This document shows, piece by piece, positions 17,701 to 24,724 of a stretch of DNA of 30,181 bases. The position numbers and the translations under genes were made by a program. The notes beneath the pieces are model-generated. The model was not told the origin of the DNA and made no database searches. It was given only the letters and a program-made list of their open reading frames with translations. How positions within the stretch are numbered: the stretch's first letter is position 1; each line of letters begins with the position of its first letter. Location: assembly GCA_002418705.1 (NCBI GenBank), contig DIEQ01000084.1:25657-55837 (forward strand), in the 5' to 3' direction. Source of the DNA: Mageeibacillus sp. UBA5770 (GTDB lineage: Bacteria > Bacillota_A > Clostridia > Saccharofermentanales > Saccharofermentanaceae).

Positions 17701-17872
17701 CGGCAACGAGCGCGTTGCACAAATAATTGCTGCTCACAAAGATTTTATTGCAGAAGAGGTCCTTGCGGCTGAAGTTGTTGCCGGAGAAGGCAATAATCCG
17801 CGTGAATGGGATGTGAACGGTGAGATCTGCGTGCTTTCTGTTGAGCAGGTTCTTGTCGGAGGAAGTCTATGA
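14702..17872 (+). CDS. ileS: Isoleucyl-tRNA synthetase, eukaryotic-like (type 2)
   Basis: This 1056-residue class I synthetase charges tRNA-Ile. DGPPTANGKPHIGH (HIGH at 56-59), the editing-domain motif TTPWTLPSNVG, the zinc-like cysteines YCPRCGTSLSSHE, and K603-MSKH are present. PTANGKPHIGH and a length well above 1000 mark the eukaryotic-like IleRS2 group rather than the usual bacterial IleRS1 (PYANGxxHIGH, about 930 residues). IleRS2 enzymes as a group bind mupirocin poorly. The gene has its own strong promoter and its stop overlaps the site-2 protease start by four bases. Confidence 0.97.
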   Translation: MYKKVPTDMKFADREMDVLSFWKENDIYKKSIRPEADGTPSFTLFDGPPTANGKPHIGHIKTRVIKDVIPRFHAMKGAHVEFKAGWDTHGLPVELEVEKLLGINGKPQIEEYGVEPFIKKCKESVWKYKDEWEQMSERVGFWADMENPYVTYDNNYIESEWWALKTMWEKDMLYKGHKIVPYCPRCGTSLSSHEVAQGYKNVKETSVFVRFAVAGEKNTYFAAWTTTPWTLPSNVGLCVNPKEEYILLSVPQDLDGSERETRYYMAGVLANTLFENFSILDRKTGTEMIGMEYEPLFPYAANAVKESRLHAFRVVADEYVTMNDGTGIVHIAPAFGEDDARVGRSFKLPFVQLVREDGTLPPETEEFAGLFVKDADPLLVKKLNQEGKLIKKHPYEHDYPFCWRCDTPLIYYARSSWFIGMTRVRDALMKNNRSAQWYPESIRDGRMGNFLENVVDWGISRERYWGTPLPVWECECGHRHCIGSIEELKSLSNDCPDDIELHKPYVDQVHINCEKCGAQMTRVTEVIDCWFDSGAMPFAQYHYPFENKEFFEKHYPANYISEALDQTRGWFYSLLAIGTQLFDKAPFENCIVMGLVQDKDGIKMSKHKGNVVDPWDVLNKQGADAARWYFYSANAPWLPSRFADSTVSESQRKFMGTLWNTYAFYIMYANIDGFDPAKYRLDMNLLPAMDRWVLSRLHTLVAQVDEKMTGYDITGASRLMQDFVDELSNWYVRRNRERYWGKDMTQDKINAYMTLYTVLEVFIRVAAPFVPFITESIYQNLVRSPFPDAPISVHMCDYPVSDPAFIDVTREEQMDVAQHVVFMGRACRNTVSIKNRQPLSRLYVVAPKAISEEYALIIREELNIRELVYLADAAELMDYRFKPQLRTLGKKLGSRLNAAKELISALPGRETITALREEGSVTITIDGEDIILDTEDLLVENVQPEGLSTQADRDYTVSLDTTLTDELIEDGFVREVISKVQTQRKESGFEVTDRIRLCYTGNERVAQIIAAHKDFIAEEVLAAEVVAGEGNNPREWDVNGEICVLSVEQVLVGGSL

Positions 17873-18630
17873 TTTATTACCTGATTAGATCCGGCGGTTC
17901 GATTCCGGAAATTTTGATAATGGGCTGCATACTTGCAATCGTCCTTGTGTTTTCTTTGTCTATTCACGAGGTTATGCATGGCTATATTGCTTATAAGATG
18001 GGTGACGATACAGCTCAAAAAATGGGTCGGCTGACTCTCAATCCCCTGGCTCACCTGGATCCTTTCGGGACCCTTATGATGCTGCTTGCAGGATTTGGCT
18101 GGGCCAAGCCTGTACCGGTCAATTACGGTAAACTTACACGTTTTAAGAACCGGTATATCTCTATCCGTCTTGTAAGTATTGCCGGTGTGACTTCTAACTT
18201 CCTGATCGCTGCGGTATCATACTTTCTTTTAGTGTTAGTGCAATTTATTAGTGTAAGTGCCGGAATTCTTAATGAATATTCTCAAATCGGCTCTTCGATG
18301 TCCCTGCCGGCGACGCTGCTTCTGGTGCTTGTACTTTTGTTAAACTACATGTATATCTTCAACCTTATGCTTATGGCATTTAACCTGCTTCCAATCCCCC
18401 CACTGGATGGATACCATTTTATCGAAACATTCCTTCCTTACAAATGGAAACAAAAGCTTGCAGGATATGAGAGAAACATTGGTTTTATCCTTCTCCTTCT
18501 GATCGTAGTCGGAAATATGTCCGGTTTCAGCCCGCTCGGTGCGGTTATTGGTTTTGTTCAGACACCCTTTAAATTTATTATTGAAACACCTGTCGATGCA
18601 CTGGCGGAATTGCTTAGCCGCATTCTTTAA
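17869..18630 (+). CDS. Site-2 protease family (M50) membrane metalloprotease
   Basis: The 253-residue membrane protein carries the zinc motif H33-EVMH37 in a first long helix, GRLTLNPLAHLDPFGT after it, and the third zinc ligand region PPLDG (D180) in a later helix. The layout matches the short, PDZ-free Rip-like group common next to trpS and scpAB in Clostridia. It should cut substrates within the membrane. GGAGGAAG stands just before the ATG, which overlaps the ileS stop (ATGA). Substrates are unknown. Confidence 0.9.
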   Translation: MIYYLIRSGGSIPEILIMGCILAIVLVFSLSIHEVMHGYIAYKMGDDTAQKMGRLTLNPLAHLDPFGTLMMLLAGFGWAKPVPVNYGKLTRFKNRYISIRLVSIAGVTSNFLIAAVSYFLLVLVQFISVSAGILNEYSQIGSSMSLPATLLLVLVLLLNYMYIFNLMLMAFNLLPIPPLDGYHFIETFLPYKWKQKLAGYERNIGFILLLLIVVGNMSGFSPLGAVIGFVQTPFKFIIETPVDALAELLSRIL

Positions 18631-18671
18631 GAATAGAGATAAAAGATCGAATATACGGAGGCATATTAAAA

Positions 18672-19661
18672 ATGCAGAAGAAAACGGTACTGTCCGGATC
18701 ACGCCCGACCGGAAATATTCACCTGGGAAATTACTTCGGCGCGATTGAAAACTGGGTAGCCCTTCAGGAGCAGTATGAATGCAATTTTTTTATTGCTGAC
18801 TGGCATGCACTTACGACCGGTTATGCCGATACGCAGGATCTGAAGAAGAATACAATAAGCCTGATGGCAGATTTCATTGCCAGCGGCCTGGATCCGGAAA
18901 AAAGCACACTCTTCCTGCAGTCTGAGGTAAAGCAGCATGCAGAACTTTATCTGCTTTTATCGATGAACACGCCTTTGTCCTGGCTGGAAAGATGCCCGAC
19001 ATATAAGGATCAGCTAGCCAATCTGAAAGACAGGGACATCACGACTTATGGATTCCTCGGATATCCTGCACTGCAGGCAGCGGACATTCTTATTTACCGG
19101 GCAGATTATGTCCCTGTCGGTGAGGATCAGATTCCTCATCTTGAGATTACCCGTGAAATGGCGAGGCGTTTTAACTTCCTGTACAGCAGGGAAGTATTCC
19201 CGGAGCCTCTGCCTCTTCTTACCAAAGCAAAAGTCCTTCCCGGAACGGACGGACGTAAAATGAGCAAAAGCTACGGCAATACGATTGCTCTTGCAGATAC
19301 GCCGGACGAAGTGAAGAAGAAAGTTATGAGCATGATTACTGATCCCGCACGCATCCGAAAGGATGATCCGGGACATCCCGATATCTGCACGGTTTTTGCA
19401 TTTCACAAGGTCTTTAACGAAGAGATGGTTCCGGAGATTGAGGAGCAGTGCAAAGGCGGCTGCATCGGGTGTGTTGCCTGTAAGCGCCTTCTACAGGAAA
19501 AAATTGCTGTTTTCCATACGCCGATCCATGAAAAACGTCAGGATCTTCTTAAAGATGAGAAACATCTGATTGAAATCATTAAGGACGGCTCACGCAAAGC
19601 ATCCTTAAAAGCCGAGGCAACGATGGAACTTGTACGCGACGCTGTCCATATCGGTATTTGA
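18672..19661 (+). CDS. trpS: Tryptophanyl-tRNA synthetase
   Basis: The 329-residue class I synthetase charges tRNA-Trp. RPTGNIHLGNYFGA holds the HIGH-like motif (17-20) and GRKMSKSYGNT holds K196-MSKS. Length matches the usual bacterial TrpRS. CKGGCIGCVACKR near 260 is a Cys-rich stretch found in many clostridial TrpRS proteins. GGAGG lies about 10 bases before the ATG. It sits 41 bases after the protease gene and 46 before scpA; no T-box is seen, and it probably shares the ileS transcript. Confidence 0.96.
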   Translation: MQKKTVLSGSRPTGNIHLGNYFGAIENWVALQEQYECNFFIADWHALTTGYADTQDLKKNTISLMADFIASGLDPEKSTLFLQSEVKQHAELYLLLSMNTPLSWLERCPTYKDQLANLKDRDITTYGFLGYPALQAADILIYRADYVPVGEDQIPHLEITREMARRFNFLYSREVFPEPLPLLTKAKVLPGTDGRKMSKSYGNTIALADTPDEVKKKVMSMITDPARIRKDDPGHPDICTVFAFHKVFNEEMVPEIEEQCKGGCIGCVACKRLLQEKIAVFHTPIHEKRQDLLKDEKHLIEIIKDGSRKASLKAEATMELVRDAVHIGI

Positions 19662-19707
19662 ATCAGTTTTGACTGCGGTTAAAAAACGAATCGGGGGGTG
19701 AGCGAGG

Positions 19708-20532
19708 ATGCCTTTACATCCGGTACCTGAACTGAAGATCAGGCAATTTGAAGGGCCTCTGGATTTACTTTTCCATTTAATTGAAAAGAACGATATTGAT
19801 ATATATGACATTCCGATAGCTGAAATCACTGACCAGTACATGGTATTCCTAAAGGATATGGACACGCTGGACATGGAGGTCGCTTCGGAATTTCTTGTCA
19901 TGGCAGCAACATTAATTCATATTAAGTCCCGGATGCTCCTTCCTGACAAAAAGGCTATGCTTGCCACTGATGAAGATGATCCGCGTGAAGAGCTGGTTAT
20001 CCGGCTTCTGCAGTACAGGCGCTGTAAAATGCTCGCTTTGGATTTGCGGACCCGTTATAAAAAATATGCAAATTGCATTTGCCGGCTGCCGTCAACACCG
20101 GCTTCCCTGAATATTTCCATTGTCCATCCGCCGCAGGAGTTTGACCCCGAATGCTTTGAAAAAAGCGTTTCCGTAGTTTGTTCTAGAAATGAGATGCGTT
20201 TTGCTGATCTTTCTTCTAAAATTACGCATATTTTAAAGCGCGATAAAGTGTCAGTTCGTGATAAAATGAAACTTGTATGGCAAAAACTCGTATCAAACGG
20301 GAAAATATTCTTCCATGAAATTTTTCCCGCGCAGGGTACAACCAAAATTGAAAAAGTTGTGGGATTTCTGGCTGTTCTCGAACTGCTTCGGGGAAATCAG
20401 ATTTCTGCTGTGCAGGATCATCCCTTTGACGTTATTCTGTTATCACAGATCAAAGATCACCCGATGCGTGAGAGCCATCATATTACTAAAGAGGTTCCTG
20501 CTGCGGTGAAGGAGAAAAACGAATATGACTGA
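19708..20532 (+). CDS. scpA: Segregation and condensation protein A
   Basis: The 274-residue kleisin subunit of the SMC-ScpAB condensin has the typical N-terminus IRQFEGPLDLLFHLIEKNDIDIYDIPIAEIT and LVMAATLIHIKSRMLLP, which bind the SMC neck, and a C-terminal winged helix (about 170-250) that binds the SMC head. The protein organises and helps separate the chromosome. A GGGGGGTGAGCGAGG tract precedes the ATG. Its last eight bases overlap scpB, as expected for subunits made together. Confidence 0.96.
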   Translation: MPLHPVPELKIRQFEGPLDLLFHLIEKNDIDIYDIPIAEITDQYMVFLKDMDTLDMEVASEFLVMAATLIHIKSRMLLPDKKAMLATDEDDPREELVIRLLQYRRCKMLALDLRTRYKKYANCICRLPSTPASLNISIVHPPQEFDPECFEKSVSVVCSRNEMRFADLSSKITHILKRDKVSVRDKMKLVWQKLVSNGKIFFHEIFPAQGTTKIEKVVGFLAVLELLRGNQISAVQDHPFDVILLSQIKDHPMRESHHITKEVPAAVKEKNEYD

Positions 20533-21193
20533 TGATGTGTCTAAGGATTTCGCACTGACAGTTCAGGAGCTTCCGGCTGCGCTGGAAGCGATACTGTTTG
20601 CTGCCGGCGATCCGGTCAGTATCAGCCGATTAGAAGAAATTACCGGTGTACAGAATGAAGTACTGCACAAAACACTTGCAAAGATGGCTGCAGATTATGA
20701 GAATAATCCGTGGGGCGGACTTCTGATTCGCCGTCTTGAAAATGAATATGTTATGTGTACAAAACCACAGATGAAACATGTTTTTGAAAGAATGTTTCAG
20801 CCAAAGAGCCGTCCGCCCATGTCCCAGGCGACTTATGAGACTCTGGCTGTAATAGCGTATAACCAGCCTGTCACACGCGCTCAGGTTGAAGCTGTCCGCG
20901 GCGTGAGCAGCGACAGCATTATCAGCCGGCTTCTCGACCGGGGGTGGATTAATGAATGCGGATCCCTTGATGCACCCGGACGGCCGACTCTCTTTGAGAC
21001 AACACAGCAGTTTCTCATGGAATTCGGCATTGCATCGGTTGCCGAGATGCCCGCTATTGATCTGATGATGTACGGCACAATCCGTGACCTTGAAGACTCT
21101 CTTGAGACGGCGGCAGGAATGAAAGATACCCGGCAGCTGACCATGGAGCATCTTTCGGACAGTTTGTTTCCTTTAAATAACTCAATGAAATAG
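20525..21193 (+). CDS. scpB: Segregation and condensation protein B
   Basis: The 222-residue protein has tandem winged-helix domains typical of ScpB: ALEAILFAAGDPVSISRLEEITG (first domain) and SQATYETLAVIAYNQPVTRAQVEAVRGVSSDSIISRLLDRGWI (second), then GRPTLFETTQQFLMEFGI. It dimerises and binds ScpA in the condensin complex. It overlaps scpA by eight bases. The gene ends 59 bases before the carboxyltransferase start; no terminator is seen between them. Confidence 0.96.
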   Translation: MTDDVSKDFALTVQELPAALEAILFAAGDPVSISRLEEITGVQNEVLHKTLAKMAADYENNPWGGLLIRRLENEYVMCTKPQMKHVFERMFQPKSRPPMSQATYETLAVIAYNQPVTRAQVEAVRGVSSDSIISRLLDRGWINECGSLDAPGRPTLFETTQQFLMEFGIASVAEMPAIDLMMYGTIRDLEDSLETAAGMKDTRQLTMEHLSDSLFPLNNSMK

Positions 21194-21202
21194 AGAACTA
21201 TG

Positions 21203-21231
21203 TTTCACAAGTTTTGGTATGGACATAATAT
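21203..21231 (+). promoter_or_regulatory. Possible promoter for the carboxyltransferase operon
   Basis: TTTCAC (21203-21208), 17-base spacer, TAATAT (21226-21231) lies just before the operon. Matches are moderate, so readthrough from scpB is an alternative. Confidence 0.3.
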
Positions 21232-21240
21232 GACTAGAAA

Positions 21241-21248
21241 GAGGTGAT
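21241..21248 (+). promoter_or_regulatory. Ribosome site favouring a TTG start
   Basis: GAGGTGAT matches the 16S tail over eight bases. The GTG at 21244 lies inside it and cannot use it; the in-frame TTG at 21253 is correctly spaced. Confidence 0.6.
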
Positions 21249-21252
21249 TGGA

Positions 21253-22749
21253 TTGGGTTCTTCGGAAAAAATGGCTGCCTTTCTTGAAAAGTCAGCTTCA
21301 AATCAGGACAGCACGTATTCAGACAGACTTTGCTATTCCCGCCTGATGACGCTTTTTGACCCTGACAGTTTTGTAAGTCTGGATAACAAAGTGGTGTCCC
21401 GCCCTTTTTCTGCGGTTTTTGAAAGACCGCAGGTTGAAGGTGACGGAGTTGTGACCGGATACGGAACCATCGGCGGAAGACTGGTTTTTGCTGCTTCCCA
21501 GGATCCTGAAGTGTATGGCGGTTCTGTCGGCCGTGCACACGCAATGAAAATTGTTAAGGTCATAGATATGGCTTTATCGTCCGGTGCCCCTTTTGTCGCA
21601 TTATACAGTTCTGGCGGTGCCCGGGTCGAAGAAGGTGTTCTTGCGCTCGAAGGTCTCGGGGCAGTATTGTCTGCACTTAGTGAAGCGAAAGGCCGCATTC
21701 CTTTAATAAGCGCCGTTTTGGGACCATGCCCGGGCGGACTTGCCCTGGCCGCTGCTAAAAGTGATTTTATTCTGTTCTGTGAAGGTGTGTCCGGGATGTA
21801 TATGAACAGCCCTTCCATAACGGCTGCACAGTCGGGCGAATCTGTATCATCTAATGATATCGGAACGCCTGAATCTCATAGGAAACTCACCGGACTTGCT
21901 TCTTTTGTCCTTGCCGACGAAGAAGACTGTCTCCTTAAAATTCGTGAACTTCTTGATTATATTCCGGTACTTTCCGGTGATATTGCTGCATTTTCACGCG
22001 ATGCTTTCTCTCAGGATGATTCGAACCGATCAAGTGAAAAGCTTAATGAAATGGCAGCCGGAATGGATGGTGAAGCCCTTGATATGCATGCCGTCTTCTC
22101 TGAGATTTCCGACATGCAGGCTTATCTTGAAATCGGTGACGGCTACGGTACTGACATGCTTGCTGCTTTTGCCAGGCTTGACGGCATTACAGTCGGCCTT
22201 ATCGGCAACACTGCGGGCCGCATGACTGAAGCCGGTGCCAGGAAAACGGCGAAATTTGTCCGCTTCTGTACCGCCTTTATGATTCCTCTGGTTACTTTCA
22301 CGGATGCCGAAGGTTTTGCTATAGGGTCCGAGATTGAAAAATCCGGCATTCTGGAAGCAGCGGCTGATCTTGTCAGTGCATTTTCGGATTCTGATATCCC
22401 TCGAGTCGGTGTTCTGGTCGGAAAAGCAATCGGAACCGCTTATCTGGTGATGAACAGCAAGATGCTCGGAGCGGATATGGTTTTTGCATGGCCGACAGCT
22501 CAGGTAGCAATAATGTCGGCAGACACTGCTGCAAACATCCTTTTCCGCAACGAAATTGCAGCAAGCGAAGATCCGATTGCTGCCCGAAAAGCAAAAGTTG
22601 AGGCATATGACAGTGAGATTTCCAATCCGGAAGTTGCTGCCGGATACGGACAGATAGATGAATTGATTATTCCTTCTGTCACCCGGCCGCGTATTATCAG
22701 TGCCCTGGACATACTTCTGTGTTCGTATCCGATGGTTGAAAAAGAATAA
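21253..22749 (+). CDS. Acyl-CoA carboxyltransferase subunit (12S/MmdA-like, divergent)
   Basis: The 498-residue protein belongs to the crotonase-fold carboxyltransferases (PccB, MmdA, transcarboxylase 12S). The N-half has GGSVGRAHAMKIVKVIDMAL, SSGGARVEEG (119-128) and GPCPGG (157-162); the C-half has RFCTAFMIPLVTFTDAEGF and FAWPTAQVAIM. It differs from the usual form: PGF is EGF, and the GIIRHGAKLL stretch that supplies an oxyanion hole reads GILEAAADLV. The acyl-CoA substrate may thus be unusual. I take TTG 21253 as start; GTG 21244 and ATG 21271 are alternatives. A biotin carrier and a PycB/5S-like subunit follow at 27 and 20 bases, so the three probably form one complex. Confidence 0.85.
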   Translation: MGSSEKMAAFLEKSASNQDSTYSDRLCYSRLMTLFDPDSFVSLDNKVVSRPFSAVFERPQVEGDGVVTGYGTIGGRLVFAASQDPEVYGGSVGRAHAMKIVKVIDMALSSGAPFVALYSSGGARVEEGVLALEGLGAVLSALSEAKGRIPLISAVLGPCPGGLALAAAKSDFILFCEGVSGMYMNSPSITAAQSGESVSSNDIGTPESHRKLTGLASFVLADEEDCLLKIRELLDYIPVLSGDIAAFSRDAFSQDDSNRSSEKLNEMAAGMDGEALDMHAVFSEISDMQAYLEIGDGYGTDMLAAFARLDGITVGLIGNTAGRMTEAGARKTAKFVRFCTAFMIPLVTFTDAEGFAIGSEIEKSGILEAAADLVSAFSDSDIPRVGVLVGKAIGTAYLVMNSKMLGADMVFAWPTAQVAIMSADTAANILFRNEIAASEDPIAARKAKVEAYDSEISNPEVAAGYGQIDELIIPSVTRPRIISALDILLCSYPMVEKE

Positions 22750-22763
22750 CTTCTTTGAAAGAT

Positions 22764-22768
22764 GGAGG
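22764..22768 (+). promoter_or_regulatory. Ribosome site fixing the biotin carrier start
   Basis: GGAGG stands 8 bases before ATG 22777. The ATG at 22762 overlaps this site and is rejected. Confidence 0.75.
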
Positions 22769-22776
22769 AAGAAAGA

Positions 22777-23190
22777 ATGCTTAAGAAATATAAAATCTCA
22801 GTAGATGGTAAGTCATATGAAGTAGAAGTTGAGGATATTGATTCCCGCGCTTCCGTAAACGCCCGGTCAGCCCCTGCAGCGGCATCGGTTTCCACTCCTG
22901 TAGCTCCTGCGGCGCCTGCCGCCCCGGCTGCCCCGGAATCTCCTGCCAGACCTGTATCCACAGCTGCTGATATTAAGGGAGAAACCCTCCGTGCTCCGAT
23001 GCCCGGTACGATTCTGTCTGTCGCTGCATCGGTCGGACAGAGCGTAAAGAGAGGCGAAATTTTACTCGTTTTGGAAGCTATGAAGATGGAGAACGAGATT
23101 GTGGCGCATATTGACGGCACCGTTTCCGCGATTTATGTACAGAAGGGATCGACGGTTAATGCCGGCGATGTTCTGGTTGCATTTGCCTGA
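22777..23190 (+). CDS. Biotin carboxyl carrier protein (1.3S-like)
   Basis: The 137-residue protein starts with LKKYKISVDGKSYEVEVE, as in decarboxylase and transcarboxylase carriers, has a flexible Ala/Pro linker (about 31-62), and ends in a biotinyl domain with GTILSVAASVGQSVKRGE and the biotin-attachment motif EAMKMEN (K103). Length matches the 1.3S carrier of transcarboxylase. The arm lets biotin swing between the two flanking carboxyltransferases. A biotin ligase, not seen here, must charge it. Confidence 0.93.
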   Translation: MLKKYKISVDGKSYEVEVEDIDSRASVNARSAPAAASVSTPVAPAAPAAPAAPESPARPVSTAADIKGETLRAPMPGTILSVAASVGQSVKRGEILLVLEAMKMENEIVAHIDGTVSAIYVQKGSTVNAGDVLVAFA

Positions 23191-23210
23191 ACAGGGCAGG
23201 GAGGACAAGT

Positions 23211-24602
23211 ATGGTAAAGATAACTGAAACTATTCTTCGTGATGCGCACCAGTCACTGGCCGCAACACGTATGACGTTTGAAGAGATGGAACCGATGCTT
23301 GCCGATCTTGACAAGGTCGGCTATAACGCACTTGAATGCTGGGGCGGAGCAACCTTTGATTCTTGCGTCCGCTTCTTGAACGAAGACCCGTGGGACCGCC
23401 TCCGCAAGATACGCGCAGCCTGCCCGAATACGAAGCTTCAAATGCTTTTGCGCGGCCAGAACCTTCTCGGATACAAGCACTATGCAGACGATATTGTTGA
23501 TTCATTTGTTGAGAGATCGGTAGCAAACGGGATTAACATTATCCGGATATTTGATGCTCTGAATGATTACCGCAATATTGAACGTTCCATGGCAGCCTGT
23601 AAAAAAGAAGGCGGTCATGCTCAGGCTGCTATTGCATACACAACAAGCCCATATCACACAAACGAAAAATTTGCCGCTGACGCAAAGCGTCTCGAAGAGA
23701 TGGGTGCGGATTCCATTTGTATTAAGGATATGGCGGGGCTTTTACTTCCGTATGAAGCCTATTCTTTGATTTCAACAATTAAAAAAGCAACCAGACTTCC
23801 GATAGAACTGCACTCACACTACACGTCAGGCGTTGCATCCATGACATATCTAAAAGCCATTGAAGCCGGCGTCGATATTGTTGACTGTGCTTTATCACCT
23901 TTGGCTATGGGCACATCCCAGCCGCCGACGGAGCCGCTTGTTGCGACTCTTCACGGTACCGAGTATGACACAGGCTTAAACCTTGATCTTTTGTCTGACA
24001 TATCTGCATATGCTACAACGATCCGCGAAAAGTGGATTGCTTCCGGACTTATTGATACCAAGGTTCTGGGTGTTGACGTAAATGCACTTAAGTATCAGGT
24101 TCCGGGCGGCATGCTCAGCAATCTTGTTTCACAGCTGAAGCAGGCCGGAAAGTCAGATAAGCTCATGGAAGTTCTGTCCGAAGTTCCCCGTGTCCGTGAA
24201 GATTTCGGATTCCCGCCCCTGGTTACGCCGTCTTCTCAGATCGTCGGTACACAGGCCGTCATGAATGTGATCACCGGAGAACGATATAAGATGGTTCCAA
24301 AGGAGTCCAAAGCTGTGGTTAAAGGCGAATACGGCTGCACGCCAGCTCCGATATCCCCCGAGATCATCAAGAAGATTCTGGGTGACGAACCGCAGATTAC
24401 GCACAGACCTGCTGACTCCATTGCCCCTGAACTCGAGAATGTTAAGGCACAGATGGGTGAATACCTTGAACAGCCGGAAGATGTCCTTACCTGGGCCATG
24501 TTCCCGCAGGTTGCCGAAAAGTTTTTCAAGCAGAGGCAGGCAACTCTTCATAAGATTGACAACCAGATCGGAAGTATAGATCAGGCTTATCAGCCTGTCT
24601 GA
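23211..24602 (+). CDS. Pyruvate/oxaloacetate carboxyltransferase subunit (5S/PycB/OadA-like)
   Basis: The 463-residue protein is a DRE-TIM-like carboxyltransferase: TILRDAHQSLAATRM with metal ligand D11, ECWGGATFD, MLLRGQNLLGY, the carboxylated lysine K172 in CIKDMAG, and metal ligands H201 and H203 in LHSHYTSG. A PYC/OADA conserved domain follows (about 300-450). It moves carboxyl between biotin and pyruvate. Unlike OadA or pyruvate carboxylase it has no fused biotin domain; the carrier is the separate gene upstream. OadB, OadG or biotin carboxylase genes are not adjacent, so a 5S transcarboxylase role is favoured, with a decarboxylase role possible if those genes lie elsewhere. Confidence 0.9.
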   Translation: MVKITETILRDAHQSLAATRMTFEEMEPMLADLDKVGYNALECWGGATFDSCVRFLNEDPWDRLRKIRAACPNTKLQMLLRGQNLLGYKHYADDIVDSFVERSVANGINIIRIFDALNDYRNIERSMAACKKEGGHAQAAIAYTTSPYHTNEKFAADAKRLEEMGADSICIKDMAGLLLPYEAYSLISTIKKATRLPIELHSHYTSGVASMTYLKAIEAGVDIVDCALSPLAMGTSQPPTEPLVATLHGTEYDTGLNLDLLSDISAYATTIREKWIASGLIDTKVLGVDVNALKYQVPGGMLSNLVSQLKQAGKSDKLMEVLSEVPRVREDFGFPPLVTPSSQIVGTQAVMNVITGERYKMVPKESKAVVKGEYGCTPAPISPEIIKKILGDEPQITHRPADSIAPELENVKAQMGEYLEQPEDVLTWAMFPQVAEKFFKQRQATLHKIDNQIGSIDQAYQPV

Positions 24603-24627
24603 ACCCGTAAGGCAAAATGAACAGCTG

Positions 24628-24663
24628 AAATGAAAGTTTTCTTAAGGAAACTTTCATTTTTTG
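24628..24663 (+). terminator. Rho-independent terminator of the carboxyltransferase operon
   Basis: A perfect 12-bp stem (24628-24639 with 24648-24659) with an 8-base loop is followed by TTT. It ends the three-gene operon. Confidence 0.85.
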
Positions 24664-24682
24664 CGTTTTTATCATGTATAAT
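24653..24682 (+). promoter_or_regulatory. Promoter for the RpiR-type regulator
   Basis: Perfect TATAAT (24677-24682); a weak TTCATT (24653-24658) lies 18 bases upstream inside the terminator hairpin. The next gene starts 42 bases on. Confidence 0.45.
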
Positions 24683-24684
24683 AA

Positions 24685-24697
24685 ATGAACAATTCAT
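24685..24697. promoter_or_regulatory. Small palindrome downstream of the promoter, possible operator
   Basis: ATGAA-CAA-TTCAT is a 5-bp-arm inverted repeat at the likely transcription start, where an autoregulator could bind. Short enough to be chance. Confidence 0.3.
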
Positions 24698-24710
24698 CTG
24701 ATTTTAATTC

Positions 24711-24717
24711 GGAGGAG
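24711..24717 (+). promoter_or_regulatory. Ribosome site fixing the RpiR-type start
   Basis: GGAGGAG is only one base from ATG 24719 but 7 bases from the in-frame ATG 24725, so the second is preferred. Confidence 0.65.
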
Positions 24718-24724
24718 CATGCAA

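Noticed and set aside
20630..21151. Open frame (173 codons) antisense to scpB
   Set aside because: scpB is well conserved across this stretch and the antisense peptide shows no family features.
22500..23120. Open frame (206 codons) antisense to the carboxyltransferase/biotin carrier junction
   Set aside because: Its Gly/Ala-rich part is the complement of the carrier's Ala/Pro linker; no start signal.
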